Translations under genes and position numbers: made by a program
Source of the DNA: Neocallimastix lanati (nom. inval.)
Taxonomy: Eukaryota; Neocallimastigomycota; Neocallimastigomycetes; Neocallimastigales; Neocallimastigaceae
DNA: 47,500 bases
Assembly (NCBI GenBank): GCA_016946835.1
Contig: JACVTC010000313.1
Coordinates: 1 to 47,500, forward strand
Reading direction: 5' to 3'
Shown: one piece after another, positions 20,067-34,500 of the stretch
Layout of the letters: every line of letters starts with the position of its first letter
Position numbering within the stretch: the first letter of the stretch is position 1
Notes under the pieces: model-generated
The model's database searches: none
What the model was told of the DNA's origin: nothing
Seen by the model: only the letters and a program-made list of their open reading frames with translations

Positions 20067-20449
20067 TGTTGAGATTTAATGGTTTACAATTATTGAAATA
20101 ACTAACAAACAAATTAAAATTATATTATAAGATGCTTATCAATTAAATGTATATTTCATTAAATGTTGAACCCTTCACAACTAAATTTTCAAGATATTCA
20201 AATATTTGTTTAAACTTAGGGTTATTTTTATTAAATTATTAATAATACATATAGATAGTTTTGAGATTTGAAGTTTTATAACTTTTTAAATTTTTAACGA
20301 ATAAATGAAAATAATATATCACTAGATGCACAATAAATAGGGTTTTATTATATTAAACGTTGAATTCATCGCAACTAAATTTTAAAATTATTCAAGTATT
20401 TTTTTAATTTTTTTAAAAATTTTATAATTAATTTTAATTATTAACCCTG
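20067..20449. repeat. Two diverged direct repeats of about 190 bp
   Basis: The segments starting GTTGAGATTTAATGG (about 20068) and TTTGAGATTTGAAG (about 20259) align loosely and both contain GTTGAA(C/T)...CACAACTAAATTTT or CGCAACTAAATTTT. They lie next to the 195-bp satellite but are distinct from it. Confidence 0.45.
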
Positions 20450-23400
20450 AAATAATATTGTATATACGATGAAATAACTCATGAAATAGTAAACCTAGAA
20501 TAAAATAAATTATTTCATTAGAAAAGCTTTTTTTTCGCTAATTTTAAATGAAAATAAATTGTTTGTTACTTCATTTTTAAAAAAAAAAATTTTTTTTTTT
20601 TTCAGTAAAATTTTTATAATAAATTTTTATAATAAGCATGGATCAAGTTGGATATATAGGTTGAAATAAATCATGAAATAGTAAACCTAGAATAAAATAT
20701 ATTATATCATTAGAAAAGCATTTGTTTTCGCTTACTTAAAATGAAAATAAATTATTTGTAACTTCATTTTTAAAAAAAAAATTTTTTTTTTATTTTTTAG
20801 TAAAATTTTTATAATAAATTTTTATAATAATCATGAATCAAGTTGGAAATATGGGTTGAAATAACTCATGAAATAATAATCTTAAAATAAAAATAAATAT
20901 ATCATTAGAAAAGCTTTTGTTTGCACTTACTTAAAATGAAAATAAATTATTTGTAACTTCATTTTTAAAAAAAATTTTTTTTTTTTTTTTCAGTATAATT
21001 TTTATAATAAATTTTTATAATAAGCATGGATCAAGTTGGATATATAGGTTGAAATAACTCATGAAATAGTAAACCTAGAATAAAATATATTATATCATTA
21101 GAAAAGCACATATTTGCGCTTACTTAAAATGAAAATATATTATTTGTAACTTCATTTTTAAAAAAAATTTTTTTTTTTTTTTTTTCAATAAAATTTTTAT
21201 AATAAATTTTTATAATAATCATGAATCAAGTTGGAAATATGGGTTGAAATAACTCATGAAGTAGTAAACCTAGAATAAAATATATTATATCATTAGAAAA
21301 GCATTTGTTTTCGCTTACTTAAAATGAATATAAATTATTTGTAACTTCATTTTTAAAAAAAAAAATTTTTTTTTTTTTTTTTCAGTAAAATTTTTATAAT
21401 AAATTTTTATAATAAGCATGGATCAAGTTAGAAATATGGGTTGAAATAACTCATGAAATGGTAAACATAGAATAAAATATATTATATCATTAGAAATGCA
21501 TTTGTTCTCGCTTACTTAAAATGAATATAAATTATTTGTAACTTCATTTTTAAAAAAAAAAAATTTTTTTTTTTTTTCAGTATAATTTTTATAATAAATT
21601 TTTATAATAATCATGAATCAAGTTGGAAATATGGGTTGAAATAAATCATGAAACAGTAAACCTAGAATAAAATATATTATATCATTAGAAAAGCATTTGT
21701 TTTGGCTTACTTAAAATGAATATAAATTATTTGTAACTTCATTTTTAAAAAAAAAATTTTTTTTTTATTTTTTACTAAAATTTTTATAATAAATTTTTAT
21801 AATAATCATGAATCAAGTTAGAAATATAGGTTGAAATAACTCATGAAGTAGTAAACCTAGAATAAAATATATTATATCATTAGAAAAGCATCTGTTTTCG
21901 CTTACTTAAATTGAATATTAATTATTTATAACTTCATTTTTTAAAAAAAAAAAATTTTTTTTTTTTTTTCAGTAAAATTTTTATAATAAGTTTTTATAAT
22001 AAGCATAGATCAAGTTGGAAATATGGGTTGAAATAACTCATGAAATAATAATCTTAAAATAAAAATAAATATATCATTAGAAAAGCTTTTGTTTTCGTTT
22101 ACTTAAAATGAAAATAAATTATTTGTAACTTCATTTTTTAAAAAAAAAAATTTTTTTTTTTTCAGTAAAATTTTTATAATAAATTTTTATAATAAGCATG
22201 GATCAAGTTGGAAATATGGGTTGATATAACTCATGAAGTAGTAAACCTAGAATAAAATATATTATATCATTAGAAAAGCATTTGTTTTCGCTTACTTAAA
22301 TTGAATATTAATTATTTATAACTTCATTTTTTAAAAAAAAAAAATTTTTTTTTTTTTTTCAGTATAATTTTTATAATAAATTTTTATAATAAGCATGGAT
22401 CAAGTTGGATATATAGGTTGAAATAACTCATGAAATGGTAAACTTATAATAAAATATATTATATCATTAGAAATGCATTTGTTTGCACTTACTTAAAATG
22501 AAAATATATTATTTGTAACTTCATTTTTTAAAAAAAAAAAATTTTTTTTTTTTTCAGTAAAATTTTTATAATAAATTTTTATAATAAGCATGGATCAAGT
22601 TGGAAATATGGGTTGATATAACTCATGAAGTAGTAAACCTAGAATAAAATATACTATATCATTAGAAATGCATTTGTTTTCTCTTACTTAAAATGAAAAT
22701 AAATTATTTGTAACTTCATTTTTTAAAAAAAAAAAATTTTTTTTTTTTTTCAGTAAAATTTTTATAATAAATTTTTATAATAAGCATGGATCAAGTTGGA
22801 AATATGGGTTGATATAACTCATGAAGTAGTAAACCTAGAATAAAATATACTATATCATTAGAAATGCATTTGTTTTCTCTTACTTAAAATGAAAATAAAT
22901 TATTTGTAACTTCATTTTTTAAAAAAAAAAAATTTTTTTTTTTTTTTCAGTAAAATTTTTATAATAAATTTTTATAATAAGCATGGATCAAGTTGGAAAT
23001 ATGGGTTGATATAACTCATGAAGTAGTAAACCTAGAATAAAATATACTATATCATTAGAAATGCATTTGTTTTCTCTTACTTAAAATGAAAATAAATTAT
23101 TTGTAACTTCATTTTTTAAAAAAAAAAATTTTTTTTTTTTTTTCAGTAAAATTTTTATAATAAATTTTTTTAATAAGCATGGATCAAGTTGGAAATATGG
23201 GTTGAAATAACTCATGAAATGGTAAACATAGAATAAAATATATTATATCATTAGAAAAGCATTTGTTTGCATTTACTTAAAATGAATATTAATTATTTGT
23301 AACTTCATTTTTAAAAAAAATTTTTTTTTTTTTTTTTTTTCAGTAAAATTTTTATAATAAATTTTTATAATAATCATGAAACAAGTTGGAAATATGGGTT

Positions 23401-25345
23401 GAAATAATTCATGAAATAATAATCTTAAAATAAAAATAAATATATCATTAGAAAAGCTTTTGTTTTCTCTTACTTAAAATGAATATTAATTATTTGTAAC
23501 TTCATTTTTAAAAAAAAAATTTTTTTTTTATTTTTTACTAAAATTTTTATAATAAATTTTTATAATAATCATGAATCAAGTTAGAAATATGGGTTGAAAT
23601 AACTAATGAAGTAGTAAACCTAGAATAAAATATATTATATCATTAGAAAAGCATTTGTTTTCGCTTACTTAAATTGAATATTAATTATTTATAACTTCAT
23701 TTTTTAAAAAAAAAATTTTTTTTATTTTTTCAGTAAAATTTTTATAATAAGTTTTTATAATAAGCATAGATCAAGTTGGAAATATGGGTTGAAATAACTC
23801 ATGAAATAATAATCTTAAAATAAAAATAAATATATCATTAGAAAAGCTTTTGTTTTCGTTTACTTAAAATGAAAATAAATTATTTGTAACTTTATTTTTT
23901 AAAAAAAAAAATTTTTTTTTTTTTCAGTAAAATTTTTATAATAAATTTTTATAATAAGCATGGATCAAGTTGGAAATATGGGTTGATATAACTCATGAAG
24001 TAGTAAACCTAGAATAAAATATATTATATCATTAGAAAAGCATTTGTTTTCGCTTACTTAAATTGAATATAAATTATTTGTAACTTCATTTTTAAAAAAA
24101 AAATTTTTTTTTTATTTTTTACTAAAATTTTTATAATAAATTTTTATAATAATCATGAAACAAGTTGGAAATATGGGTTGAAATAATTCATGTAATAATA
24201 ATCTTAAAATAAAAATAAATATATCATTGGAAAAGCTTTTGTTTGCACTTACTTAAAATGAAAATAAATTATTTGTAACTTCATTTTTAAAAAAAAAATT
24301 TTTTTTTTTTTTTCTCAGTAAAATTTTTATAATAAATTTTTATAATAATCATGAAACAAGTTAGAAATATGGGTTGAAATAACTCATGAAATGGTAAACA
24401 TAGAATAAAATATATTATATAATTAGAAAAGCATTCGTTTTCGCTTACTTAAAATGAATATAAATTATTTGTAACTTCATTTTTAAAAAAAAAAAAAATT
24501 TTTTTATTTTTTACTAAAATTTTTATAATAAATTTTTATAATAATAATGAATCAAGTTGGAAATATGGGTTGAAATAACTCATGAAGTAGTAAACCTAGA
24601 ATAAAATATATTATATCATTAGAAAAGCATTTGTTTGCACTTACTTAAAATGAAAATAAATTATTTGTAACTTCATTTTTAAAAAAAAAAAAAATTTTTT
24701 TTTTATTTTTAGTAAAATTTTTATAATAAATTTTTATAATAATCATGAATCAAGTTGGAAATATGGGTTGAAATAACTCATGAATTAGTAAACCTAGAAT
24801 AAAATATATTATATCATTAGAAAAGCATTTGTTTTCGCTTACTTAAAATGAATATTAATTATTTGTAACTTCATTTTTTAAAAAAAAAGAATTTTTTTTT
24901 TTTTTCAGTAAAATTTTTATAATAAGTTTTTATAATAAGCATAGATCAAGTTGGAAATATGGGTTGAAATAACTCATGAAATAATAATCTTAAAATAAAA
25001 ATAAATATATCATTAGAAAAGCTTTTGTTTTCGTTTACTTAAAATGAAAATAAATTATTTGTAACTTCATTTTAAAAAAAAATTTTTTTTTTTTTTTTTT
25101 TCAGTATAATTTTTATAATAAATTTTTTTAATAAGCATGGATCAAGTTGGATATATAGGTTGAAATAATTCATGAAGTTCTAAGCTTAGAATAAAATAAA
25201 TTAAATCATAAGAAAAGCATTTGTTTTCGCTAATTTTAAATGAATATAAATTATTTGTAACTTCATTTTTAAAAATAGATATTTTTTTTTTTTAATAAAA
25301 TTTTTATAATAAGCATGAATCAAGTTGGATATATAGGTTAAAATA
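20450..25345. repeat. ~195-bp satellite, about 25 tandem monomers
   Basis: Successive monomers start near 20636, 20831, 21024, 21219 and 21416, giving a 193-197-bp period. Each contains ATCAAGTTGGAAATATGGGT, TGAAATAACTCATGAA, TATCATTAGAAAAGC, ACTTCATTTTT, and an A-run directly followed by a T-run (about A10T12). Monomers fall into types (GCATGGATC or TCATGAATC; AAACCTAGAATAAAATATA or ATCTTAAAATAAAAATAAA). Three consecutive monomers at about 22560-23160 are almost identical. Edge monomers are the most diverged. Non-coding; a centromeric or subtelomeric satellite are both possible. Confidence 0.9.
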
Positions 25346-25640
25346 ATTCATGAAAAAATAAGTATATAATAAAAATGAAATATCATTAAATATTTAATAT
25401 TAGAAATATTTAATTTATAAAAATTTAAACTCTTAATTATTAATATTTAAAGCTGATAATTTACATTTAAAAATACCTATTCATATGTAATAAAATATTA
25501 TTTATAATTAGATATATAAAAAAAATATAAATTTAAATATTAAATAAATTTAATTTAAAATATTAATGAATAAATATTAATTATATAAATAATTAAATAT
25601 TTTAATAAAAAAAAATATTTTTATTTTATAGAATAAAATA
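25346..25640. other. AT-rich spacer between two satellites
   Basis: A/T-only sequence of mixed short repeats. Nothing is recognisable. Confidence 0.4.
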
Positions 25641-28005
25641 AAGCATGTTTAAGCCATATATGTCAAAAAAAATAGCGAAAAAACTTTTTTCTTTCAAATG
25701 TAAAAATATTTGAATATTTTATTCCCAATAAGCAAAAGTATTTTCAGATTAATTTTTTTTTATATAATTATTATTTAAAATAAAAAGTTTATATAAGTGG
25801 ATATATATTATGTTTATAAATAAATCAACCATACATATTAATGAATAAATAATTATAAAATAAATAAATAAATAATTTAATAAACAAATTCTTTTATTTT
25901 TGGTAAATAAAAAAAATTTGCTCAAACCGTATATGTCAAAAAAAAAATAGCGAAAAAACTTTTCTCTTTAAAATGCAAAAATATTTGAATATTTTATTCA
26001 TAATAAGCAAAAGTATTTTCAGATTAATTTTTTTTATATAATTATTATTTAAAATAAAAAGTTTATATAAGTGGATGTATATTATGTTTATAAATAAATC
26101 AACTATACATATTAATGAATAAATAATTATAAAATAAATAAATAAATAATTTAATAAACAAATTCTTTTATTTTTGGTAAATAAAAAAAATTTGCTCAAA
26201 CCGTATATGTCAAAAAAAAATAGCGAAAAAACTTTTTTCTTTAAAATGCAAAAATATTTGAATATTTTATTCCCAATAAGCAAAAGTATTTTCAGATTAA
26301 TTTTTTTTTATATAATTATTATTTAAAATAAAAAGTTTATATAAGTGGATGTATATTATGTTTATAAATAAATCAACTATACATATTAATGAATAAATAA
26401 TTATAAAATAAATAAATAAATAATTTAATAAACAAATTCTTTTATTTTTGGTAAATAAAAAAAATTTGCTTAAACCGTATATGTCAAAAAAAAAATAGCG
26501 AAAAAACTTTTCTCTTTAAAATGCAAAAATATTTGAATATTTTATTCCTAATAAGCAAAAGTATTTTCAGATTAATTTTTTTTATATAATTATTATTTAA
26601 AATAAAAAGATTATATAAGTGGATGTATATTATGTTTATAAATAAATCAACTATACATATTAATGAATAAATAATTATAAAATAAATAAATAAATAATTT
26701 AATAAACAAATTCTTTTATTTTTGGTAAATAAAAAAAATTTGCTCAAACCGTATATGTCAAAAAAAAAATAGCGAAAAAACTTTTCTCTTTAAAATGCAA
26801 AAATATTTGAATATTTTATTCCTAATAAGCAAAAGTATTTTCAGATTAATTTTTTTTATATAATTATTATTTAAATTAAAAAGATTATATAAGTGGATAT
26901 ATATTATGTTTATAAATAAATCAACTATATATATTAATGAATAAATAATTATAAAATAAATAAATAAATAATTTAATAAACAAATTCTTTTATTTTTGGT
27001 AAATAAAAAAAATTTGCTCAAACCGTATATGTCAAAAAAAAAATAGCGAAAAAACTTTTCTCTTTAAAATGCAAAAATATTTGAATATTTTATTCATAAT
27101 AAGCAAAAGTATTTTCAGATTAATTTTTTTTTATATAATTATTATTTAAAATAAAAAGTTTATATAAGTGGATATATATTATGTTTATAAATAAATCAAC
27201 TATACATATTAATGAATAAATAATTATAAAATAAATAAATAAATAATTTAATAAACAAATTCTTTTATTTTTGGTAAATAAAAAAAATTTGCTCAAACCG
27301 TATATGTCAAAAAAAAAAATAGCGAAAAAACTTTTTTCTTTAAAATGCAAAAATATTTGAATATTTTATTCATAATAAGTAAAAGTATTTTCAGATTAAT
27401 TTTTTTTATATAATTATTATTTAAAATAAAAAGTTTATATAAGTGGATGTATATTATGTTTATAAATAAATCAACTATACATATTAATGAATAAATAATT
27501 ATAAAATAAATAAATAAATAATTTAATAAACAAATTCTTTTATTTTTGGTAAATAAAAAAAATTTGCTCAAACCGTATATGTCAAAAAAAAATAGCTAAA
27601 AAACTTTTTTCTCTAAAATGCAAAAATATTTGAATATTTTATTCATAATAAGCAAAAGTATTTTCAGATTAATTTTTTTATATATAATTATTATTTAAAA
27701 TAAAAAGTTTATATAAGTGGATGTATATTATGTTTATAAATAAATCAACTATACATATTAATGAATAAATAATTATAAAATAAATAAATAAATAATTTCA
27801 TAAACAAATTCTTTTATTTTTGGTAAATAAAAAAAATTTGCTCAAACCGTATATGTCAAAAAAAAATAGCTAAAAAACTTTTTTCTCTAAAATGCAAAAA
27901 TATTTTAATATTTTATTCCTAATAAGCAAAAGTATTTTCAGATTAATTTTTTTTATATAATTATTATTTAAAATAAAAAGTTTATATAAGTGAATGTAAA
28001 AATAT
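25641..28005. repeat. 274-bp tandem repeat, about 9 copies
   Basis: The marker TATATGTCAAAAAAAA recurs every 273-275 bp (25659, 25932, 26206, 26480 and so on to about 27852). Copies share AATAGCGAAAAAACTTTT, AAGCAAAAGTATTTTCAGAT, ATAAATCAACTATACATATT and TTTTATTTTTGGTAAATAAA. The first copy is diverged and the last is incomplete. Open frames of 76-115 codons recur with the same period and are products of the repeat. Confidence 0.9.
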
Positions 28006-28267
28006 AAATAAATAAATTTATTTATTAACATTAATGAATGTAAATTAATAATATAAATAAATATTTTAATATAAATATTAATGAATATATTAATATATTA
28101 AATAAATATTTTGACATATCTCTTAATGAACATGTATTAATAATATAAATAAATAATTCAATATAGTTATTAATGAATATTTATTAATAAAATAAATAAA
28201 ATAGGGTTATGAGTTGCATTTCGGATAACGTGGCTTTTTAAATTTAAATAAATTAAATCGGAGAGAT
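28006..28267. repeat. A/T-rich repeat ending in a GCATTTCGG-GTGGCTT module
   Basis: TTAATGAATATTTATTAATA-type repeats lead to AGGGTTATGAGTTGCATTTC-GGATAACGTGGCTT at about 28203-28237. The same sequence, with TTCC for TTGC, ends a related stretch at about 29158-29192, so about 180 bp is duplicated. Confidence 0.6.
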
Positions 28268-28552
28268 GTGCTTTTCACAAAATGTGGCTTAAAATATTTT
28301 TATTATTTATTATTTATTTATTATATTATTATAATTATTTATTATATTTATTATTTGTTATTATATTTTATATTTATTATTTGCTATTGTTTATTATTTG
28401 TTATTATTTTTTATATTTATTATTTCCTATTATTTATTATTTGCTATTATTTATTATTTATTATTTATTATTTACTAGGGTTATTTATTGGTTAAAAAAA
28501 TATATATTGTGGCAATTAATTAAAAATATTTAAGCCACATTGTGAAAAACAC
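28268..28552. mobile_element. Non-coding TIR element (MITE-like), copy 2
   Basis: The left end (28268-28302, GTGCTTTTCACAAAATGTGG then CTTAAAATATTTTTA) is inverted at 28521-28552 (TAAAAATATTTAAGCCACAT then TGTGAAAAACAC) with few mismatches. The interior is a TTATTTATTATT-type run with no transposase. The terminal ATGTGGCTTA is shared with copy 1. It probably belongs to the same family. Confidence 0.6.
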
Positions 28553-29274
28553 AATTGCGAAATGCACATTTGCACATTCATAAAATTGCATTTGAAAATG
28601 TGGCTTTTTAAAGTTTTAAATAATTAATTAATAAATAAAAGTTAGGGTCAGAGATTTTTTAATTTTTATATTATTAAGTTATTAATAATATAAATATTAT
28701 AATATATTATTCTACTATTTTAAATAATTTAAAAAAATATTAATAAAAAATTATATAAGTGTATGTATATAATGTATATAAATAAATTTAATTGTAAATA
28801 TTAATGTATATATATTAATTATGTAAATAAATATTTTAATAAAAATATTAATGAATATATATTTATATACTATAAATAAATATTATAATGTATATTAATG
28901 AATATTTATTAATAATACAAATTAATATTATAATATATATAAATTAATATTTAATAACAATATAAATAAATATTTATATATATATAAATGAATATTTAAT
29001 AACAATATAAATAAATATTTTAATATATATATTAATGTATATATATTAATTTTTTAAATAAATATTTTTATATATCTATTAATGAACATGTTTTAATAAC
29101 ATAAATAAATAATTCAATATATATATTAATGAATATTTATTAATAAAATAAATAAATAGGGTTATGAGTTCCATTTCGGATAACGTGGCTTGTTAAAATT
29201 TAAATAAATAAAATAAAATTTAAAAATCTCTAACCCTAATATTTATTTATTATTATTTAATTTTTATTTCTTTT

Positions 29275-29319
<45 letters not shown>

Positions 29320-29836
29320 TTTTATTTTTATTATTATTATTTATTTATTTTAAAAAATAGTTATATAAAAAAAAATATAAATCAATAAAAAATATTTTAA
29401 ATAAAAAATATACATTTATATTTAAAATATAAAAAATTAATTATATTTAAATTTTAAAAATCCTTATAAATATCTTTAAAGTTATATTTAAAACTTTAAA
29501 AGGTTATATATCTTTTAATTATAAAAAAAATATTCCTTAAATATTCTTCAGAAATATAAATAAATGTTTTAAAATAAATTTTCTTTAAATGTTTATTAAT
29601 TATTTAAGGTTAATAAAACAATTGTGACAGAATTCAGATAATCCTTTTCGTTTGATAATTAACCTGTAATTTATTATAAATTGGTATTTTCATTACTTAA
29701 TTTAATTAAATATTTAAACTATCATTTAATATTATCATTTCTTATTTCTTCCAGTATCATCAAACATTGTTTATATCATAAGAAAGTTTATTTACTTATT
29801 TTTTTTTTTTTTTGTTATTTATGATTTAATTGAGGA
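28553..29836. other. AT-rich region with inverted TTAGGGT/ACCCTAA sites and a T-run
   Basis: A further GCATTTGAAAATGTGGCTTT module lies at about 28590. GTTAGGGTCAGAGATTTTT (28642) is inverted as AAAAATCTCTAACCCTAA (29219), suggesting ends of another small element. A ~40-bp T-run occupies about 29277-29317. 29580-29790 is less repetitive but has no open frame that I trust. Confidence 0.45.
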
Positions 29837-30113
29837 TAGTGCATTTCGCAATGTGGCGTATTTTTGTATTTTACTATTTTTTTAATAATATAATAAATAA
29901 TAAGTATTCTTTTTTCTTTTTTATATATAATTTATTAATATTCCATTGTAAAAATAAGTTTTTATAAAAAATAATTTTTAATATTTCTTTTGAAATAGTA
30001 ATTATTTTTATATTTATTTATGATTATATATATAGAATATCTTAAAAATGTATGGCTTTATTTTTTTAAATATTTAAGCCACATTACAAATCAAATTATT
30101 GTGAAATGTACTA
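29837..30113. mobile_element. Non-coding TIR element (MITE-like), copy 3
   Basis: The left end TAGTGCATTTCGCAATGTGG(C) at 29837-29857 is inverted imperfectly at about 30078-30113 (GCCACATTA...TTGTGAAATGTACTA). TA at each outer end may be the target dinucleotide, as in Tc1/mariner-type elements, but that assignment is speculative. It shares the GCATTTCG and ATGTGGC modules with copies 1 and 2. There is no coding sequence. Confidence 0.5.
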
Positions 30114-30449
30114 TATTCGAATTACTTGCATAAATCCCATTTTTTTTGTGATACTTTATTAAATATATGTTTAAGTTTATACTGAAAAGAATTGAACTTT
30201 TTGCCGTTTCATCTTAAATTTTATTTTCTTCAATTGATATAGATGTATTAAATTCTTTTAGGGATGATTATTTAAGCATTCATATTTAGGGGTTTTTATT
30301 TTTTTTAACATTTAAAATAATGAAAGATTTGCATTTATATAGTTTTATCATATATTATATTTAGGAATTATCTTTTTTTTTTTTTTTTTTTAAATAAATA
30401 TATTTTATCTTTTTTTTTTTTTTTTTTTTTAATAAATATATTTTAACTA
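30114..30449. other. AT-rich spacer, no gene seen
   Basis: A slightly less biased stretch (30115-30300) precedes two long T-runs (about 30371-30391 and 30412-30430). On the minus strand a few coding-like codons are interrupted by stops; too weak to call. Confidence 0.4.
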
Positions 30450-31510
30450 TTTAAATAAATATTTTGATATATATTTAAATGAATATATATTAATTAATTA
30501 AATAAATATTTTGTTATATATATAAATGTATATATAATAATTATTTAAATAAATATTTTGATATATATATAAATGTATATATATTAATTAATTAAATAAA
30601 TATTTTGATATATATTTAAATGAATATATAATAATTAATTATATAAATATTTTGATATATATATTAATGAATATATAATAATTAATTAAATAAATATTTT
30701 GATATATATATTAATGAATTTATAATAACTAATTAAATAAATATTTTGATATATATTTAAATGTATATAATAATTATTTAAATAAATATTTTGATATATA
30801 TTTAAATGTATATAATAATTATTTAAATAAATATTTTGATATATATTTAAATGTATATAATAATTATTTAAATAAATATTTTGATATATATATTAGTGAA
30901 TATATAATAAATAATTGAATAAATATTTTGATATATATATTAATGAAAATATAATAATTAATTAAATAAATATTTTGATATATATATAAATGTATATATA
31001 TTAATTAATTAAATAAATATTTTGATATATATTTAAATGAATATATAATAATTAATTAAATAAATATTTTGATATATATTTAAATGAATATATAATAATT
31101 ATTTAAATAAATATTTTGATATATATATAAATGTATATATATTAATTAATAAAATAAATAATTTGATATATATATTAGTGAATATATATTAATTATTTGA
31201 ATAAATAATTTGATATATATATTAGTGAATATATAATAATCAATTAAATAAATATTTTGATATATATATTAGTGAATATATAATAAATAATTGAATAAAT
31301 AATTTGATATATATATTAGTGAATATATAATAAATAATTAAATAAATATTTTGATATATATATTAATGAAAATATAATAATTAATTAAATAAATATTTTG
31401 ATATATATTTAAATGAATATATATTAATTAATTAAATAAATATTTTGATATATATATTAATGAATATATATTAATTAATTAAATAAATATTTTGATATAT
31501 ATATTAATGA
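30450..31510 (+). repeat. ~47-bp tandem repeat, about 22 copies
   Basis: The unit is AAATAAATATTTTGATATAT followed by (A/T)TTAATGAATATATAATAATTAATT, with variants GTATATA and TTAGTGAATA. Starts near 30453, 30500, 30547 and 30595 give the period. Related units in reverse orientation lie at 36365-36870. Confidence 0.85.
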
Positions 31511-34500
31511 ATATTTAAATAAAGAATAAAATAAAGATAAAATAAAATAAAGAATAAAATAAAGATAAAATATAATAAAGAGAAAAAAAATAAAATAAAA
31601 AAAATAAAATAAAATAAAGAATAAAATAAAGAATAAAATAAAAAATAAAATAAAATAAAGAATAAAATAAAAATAAAGAATAAAATAAAAATAAAGAATA
31701 AAATAAATCAAAATAACATAAAATAAAATAAAGAATAAAATAAAGAATAAAATAAAAAATAAAATAAAATAAAGAATAAAATAAAAATAAAGAATAAAAT
31801 AAAATAAATCAAAATAACATAAAATAAAATAAAGAATAAAATAAAATAAAAAATAAAATAAAATAAAGAATAAAATAAATCAAAATAACATAAAATAAAA
31901 TAAAGAATAAAATAAAGAATAAAATAAAGATAAATAAAATTAAATAAAGAATAAAATAAAAAAAAAATAAAATAAAATAAAATAAAAAAGAAATAAAATA
32001 AAATAAAATAAAGAATAAAAAGAAATAAAATAAAAATAAAATAAAATAAAATAAAATAAAATAAAAATAAAATAAAATAAAATAAAAAATAAAATAAAAA
32101 AGAAATAAAAAAAAAATAAAGAATAAAATAAAATAAAAAATTAAGATAAAATAAAACATAAAGAATAAAATAAAATAAAATAAAGAATAAAAAAGAAATA
32201 AAATAAAATAAAGAATAAAAAAGAAATAAAATAAAATAAAGAATAAAATAAATCAAAATAAAGAATAAAAAAAATAAAAAATTAAAATAAATCAAAATAA
32301 AGAATTGAATGAAATAAAAAATTAAAATAAAATAAAATAAAGAATAAAATAAAATAAAATAAAATAAAGAATAAAATAAAATAAAATAAAATAAAATAAA
32401 ATAAAATAAAATAAAATAAAATAAAATAAAATAAAATAAAATAAAATAAAATAAAATAAAATAAAATAAAAAATAAATCAAAATAAAATAAAATAAAGAA
32501 TAAAATAAATCAAAATAAAATATAATAAAGAATAAAATAAATCAAAATAAAATAAAGAATAAAATAAATCAAAATAAAGAATAAAATAAAATAAAAAATT
32601 AAAATAAATCAAAATAAAGAATTGAATGAAATAAAAAATTAAAATAAAATAAAATAAAGAATAAAATAAAATAAAATAAAATAAAGAATAAAATAAAATA
32701 AAATAAAGAATAAAAGAGAAATAAAATAAAATAAAGAATAAAATAAATCAAAATAAAATAAAATAAAGAATAAAATAAATCAAAATAAAATAAAATAAAG
32801 AATAAAAAAGAAATAAAATAAAATAAATCAAAATAAAGAATTGAATGAAATAAAAAATTAAAATAAAATAAAATAAAGAATAAAATAAAATAAAATAAAA
32901 TAAAGAATAAAATAAAATAAAATAAAATAAAATAAAATAAAATAAAATAAAAAATAAATCAAAATAAAGAATAAAATAAATCAAAATAAATCAAAATAAA
33001 GAATAAAATAAAATAAAAAATTAAAATAAATCAAAATAAAGAATTGAATGAAATAAAAAATTAAAATAAAATAAAATAAAGAATAAAATAAAATAAAATA
33101 AAATAAAGAATAAAATAAAATAAAATAAAATAAAATAAAATAAAATAAAATAAAAAATAAATCAAAATAAAGAATAAAATAAATCAAAATAAAATATAAT
33201 AAAGAATAAAATAAATCAAAATAAAATAAAATAAAAAATAAAATAAAATAAAATAAAGAATAAAATAAAAAAGATATAAAAAAAAATAAAGAATAAAATA
33301 AAAAAAAATAAAGAATAAAATAAAATAAAATAAAGAATAAAAGAGAAATAAAATAAAATAAAATAAAATAAAATAAAGAATAGAATAAAATAAAATAAAT
33401 AATAAAATATAAAGAAATAAAATAAAACATAAAAAATAAATAAATAATAAAAAAAAAAAAAATAAAACATAAAGAATAAAATAAAGATAAATAAAATAAA
33501 ATAAAGAATAGAATAAAATAAAATAAAGAATAAAATATAAAGAAAATAAATAAAAAAAATAAAATAAAACATAAAGAATAAAAAAAAAATAAAATAAAAC
33601 ATAAAGAATAAAAAAAAAATAAAATAAAACATAAAGAATAAAAAAAAATAAAATAAAACATAAAGAATAAAAAAAATAAAATAAAACATAAAGAATAAAA
33701 AAAAAATAAAATAAAACATAAAGAATAAAATAAAATAAAGAATAAAATAAAATATAATAAGGAATAAAATAAATCAAAATAAAATATAATAAAGAATAAA
33801 ATAAATCAAAATAAAATATAATAAAGAATAAAATAAATCAAAAAAAATAAAATAAAAAAAAAATAAAATAAAACATAAAGAATAAAATAAAGATAAATAA
33901 AATAAAATAAAGAATAGAATAAAATAAAATAAAGAATAAAATATAAAGAAAATAAATAAAAAAAATAAAATAAAACATAAAGAATAAAAAAAAATAAAAT
34001 AAAACATAAAGAATAAAATAAAATAAAATAAAATAAAATAAAATAAAATAAAGAATAAAATAAATCAAAATAAAATATAATAAAGAATAAAATAAATCAA
34101 AAAAAATAAAATAAAAAAAAAATAAAATAAAACATAAAGAATAAAAAAAAGATAAATAAAATAAAATAAAATAAAATAAAATAAAATAAAGAATAAAATA
34201 AAATAAAGAATAAAATATAAAGAAAATAAATAAAAAAAATAAAATAAAGAATAAAATATAAAGAAAATAAATAAAAAAAATAAAATAAAGATAAATAAAA
34301 TAAAATAAATAAAATAAAATAAAGAATAAAATAAAATAAAATAAAGAATAAAATAAAGATAAATAAAATAAAATAAAGAATAGAATAAAATAAAATAAAG
34401 AATAAATAAAATATAAAGAAATAAAATATATCATAAAAAATAAATAAAAAATAAAATAAAAAAAAATAAAATAAAACATAAAGAATAAAATAAAGATAAA

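Noticed and set aside
20450-25345. A CRISPR-like repeat array
   Set aside because: Monomers are tandem with no unique spacers, at a 195-bp period and in eukaryotic sequence.
25936-27571. Repeated 76-115-codon hydrophobic open frames
   Set aside because: They recur at exactly the 274-bp period of the tandem repeat and break whenever A-run length changes.
30120-30300. Minus-strand coding-like stretch
   Set aside because: It is interrupted by a stop after about 13 codons and has no start or recognisable domain.
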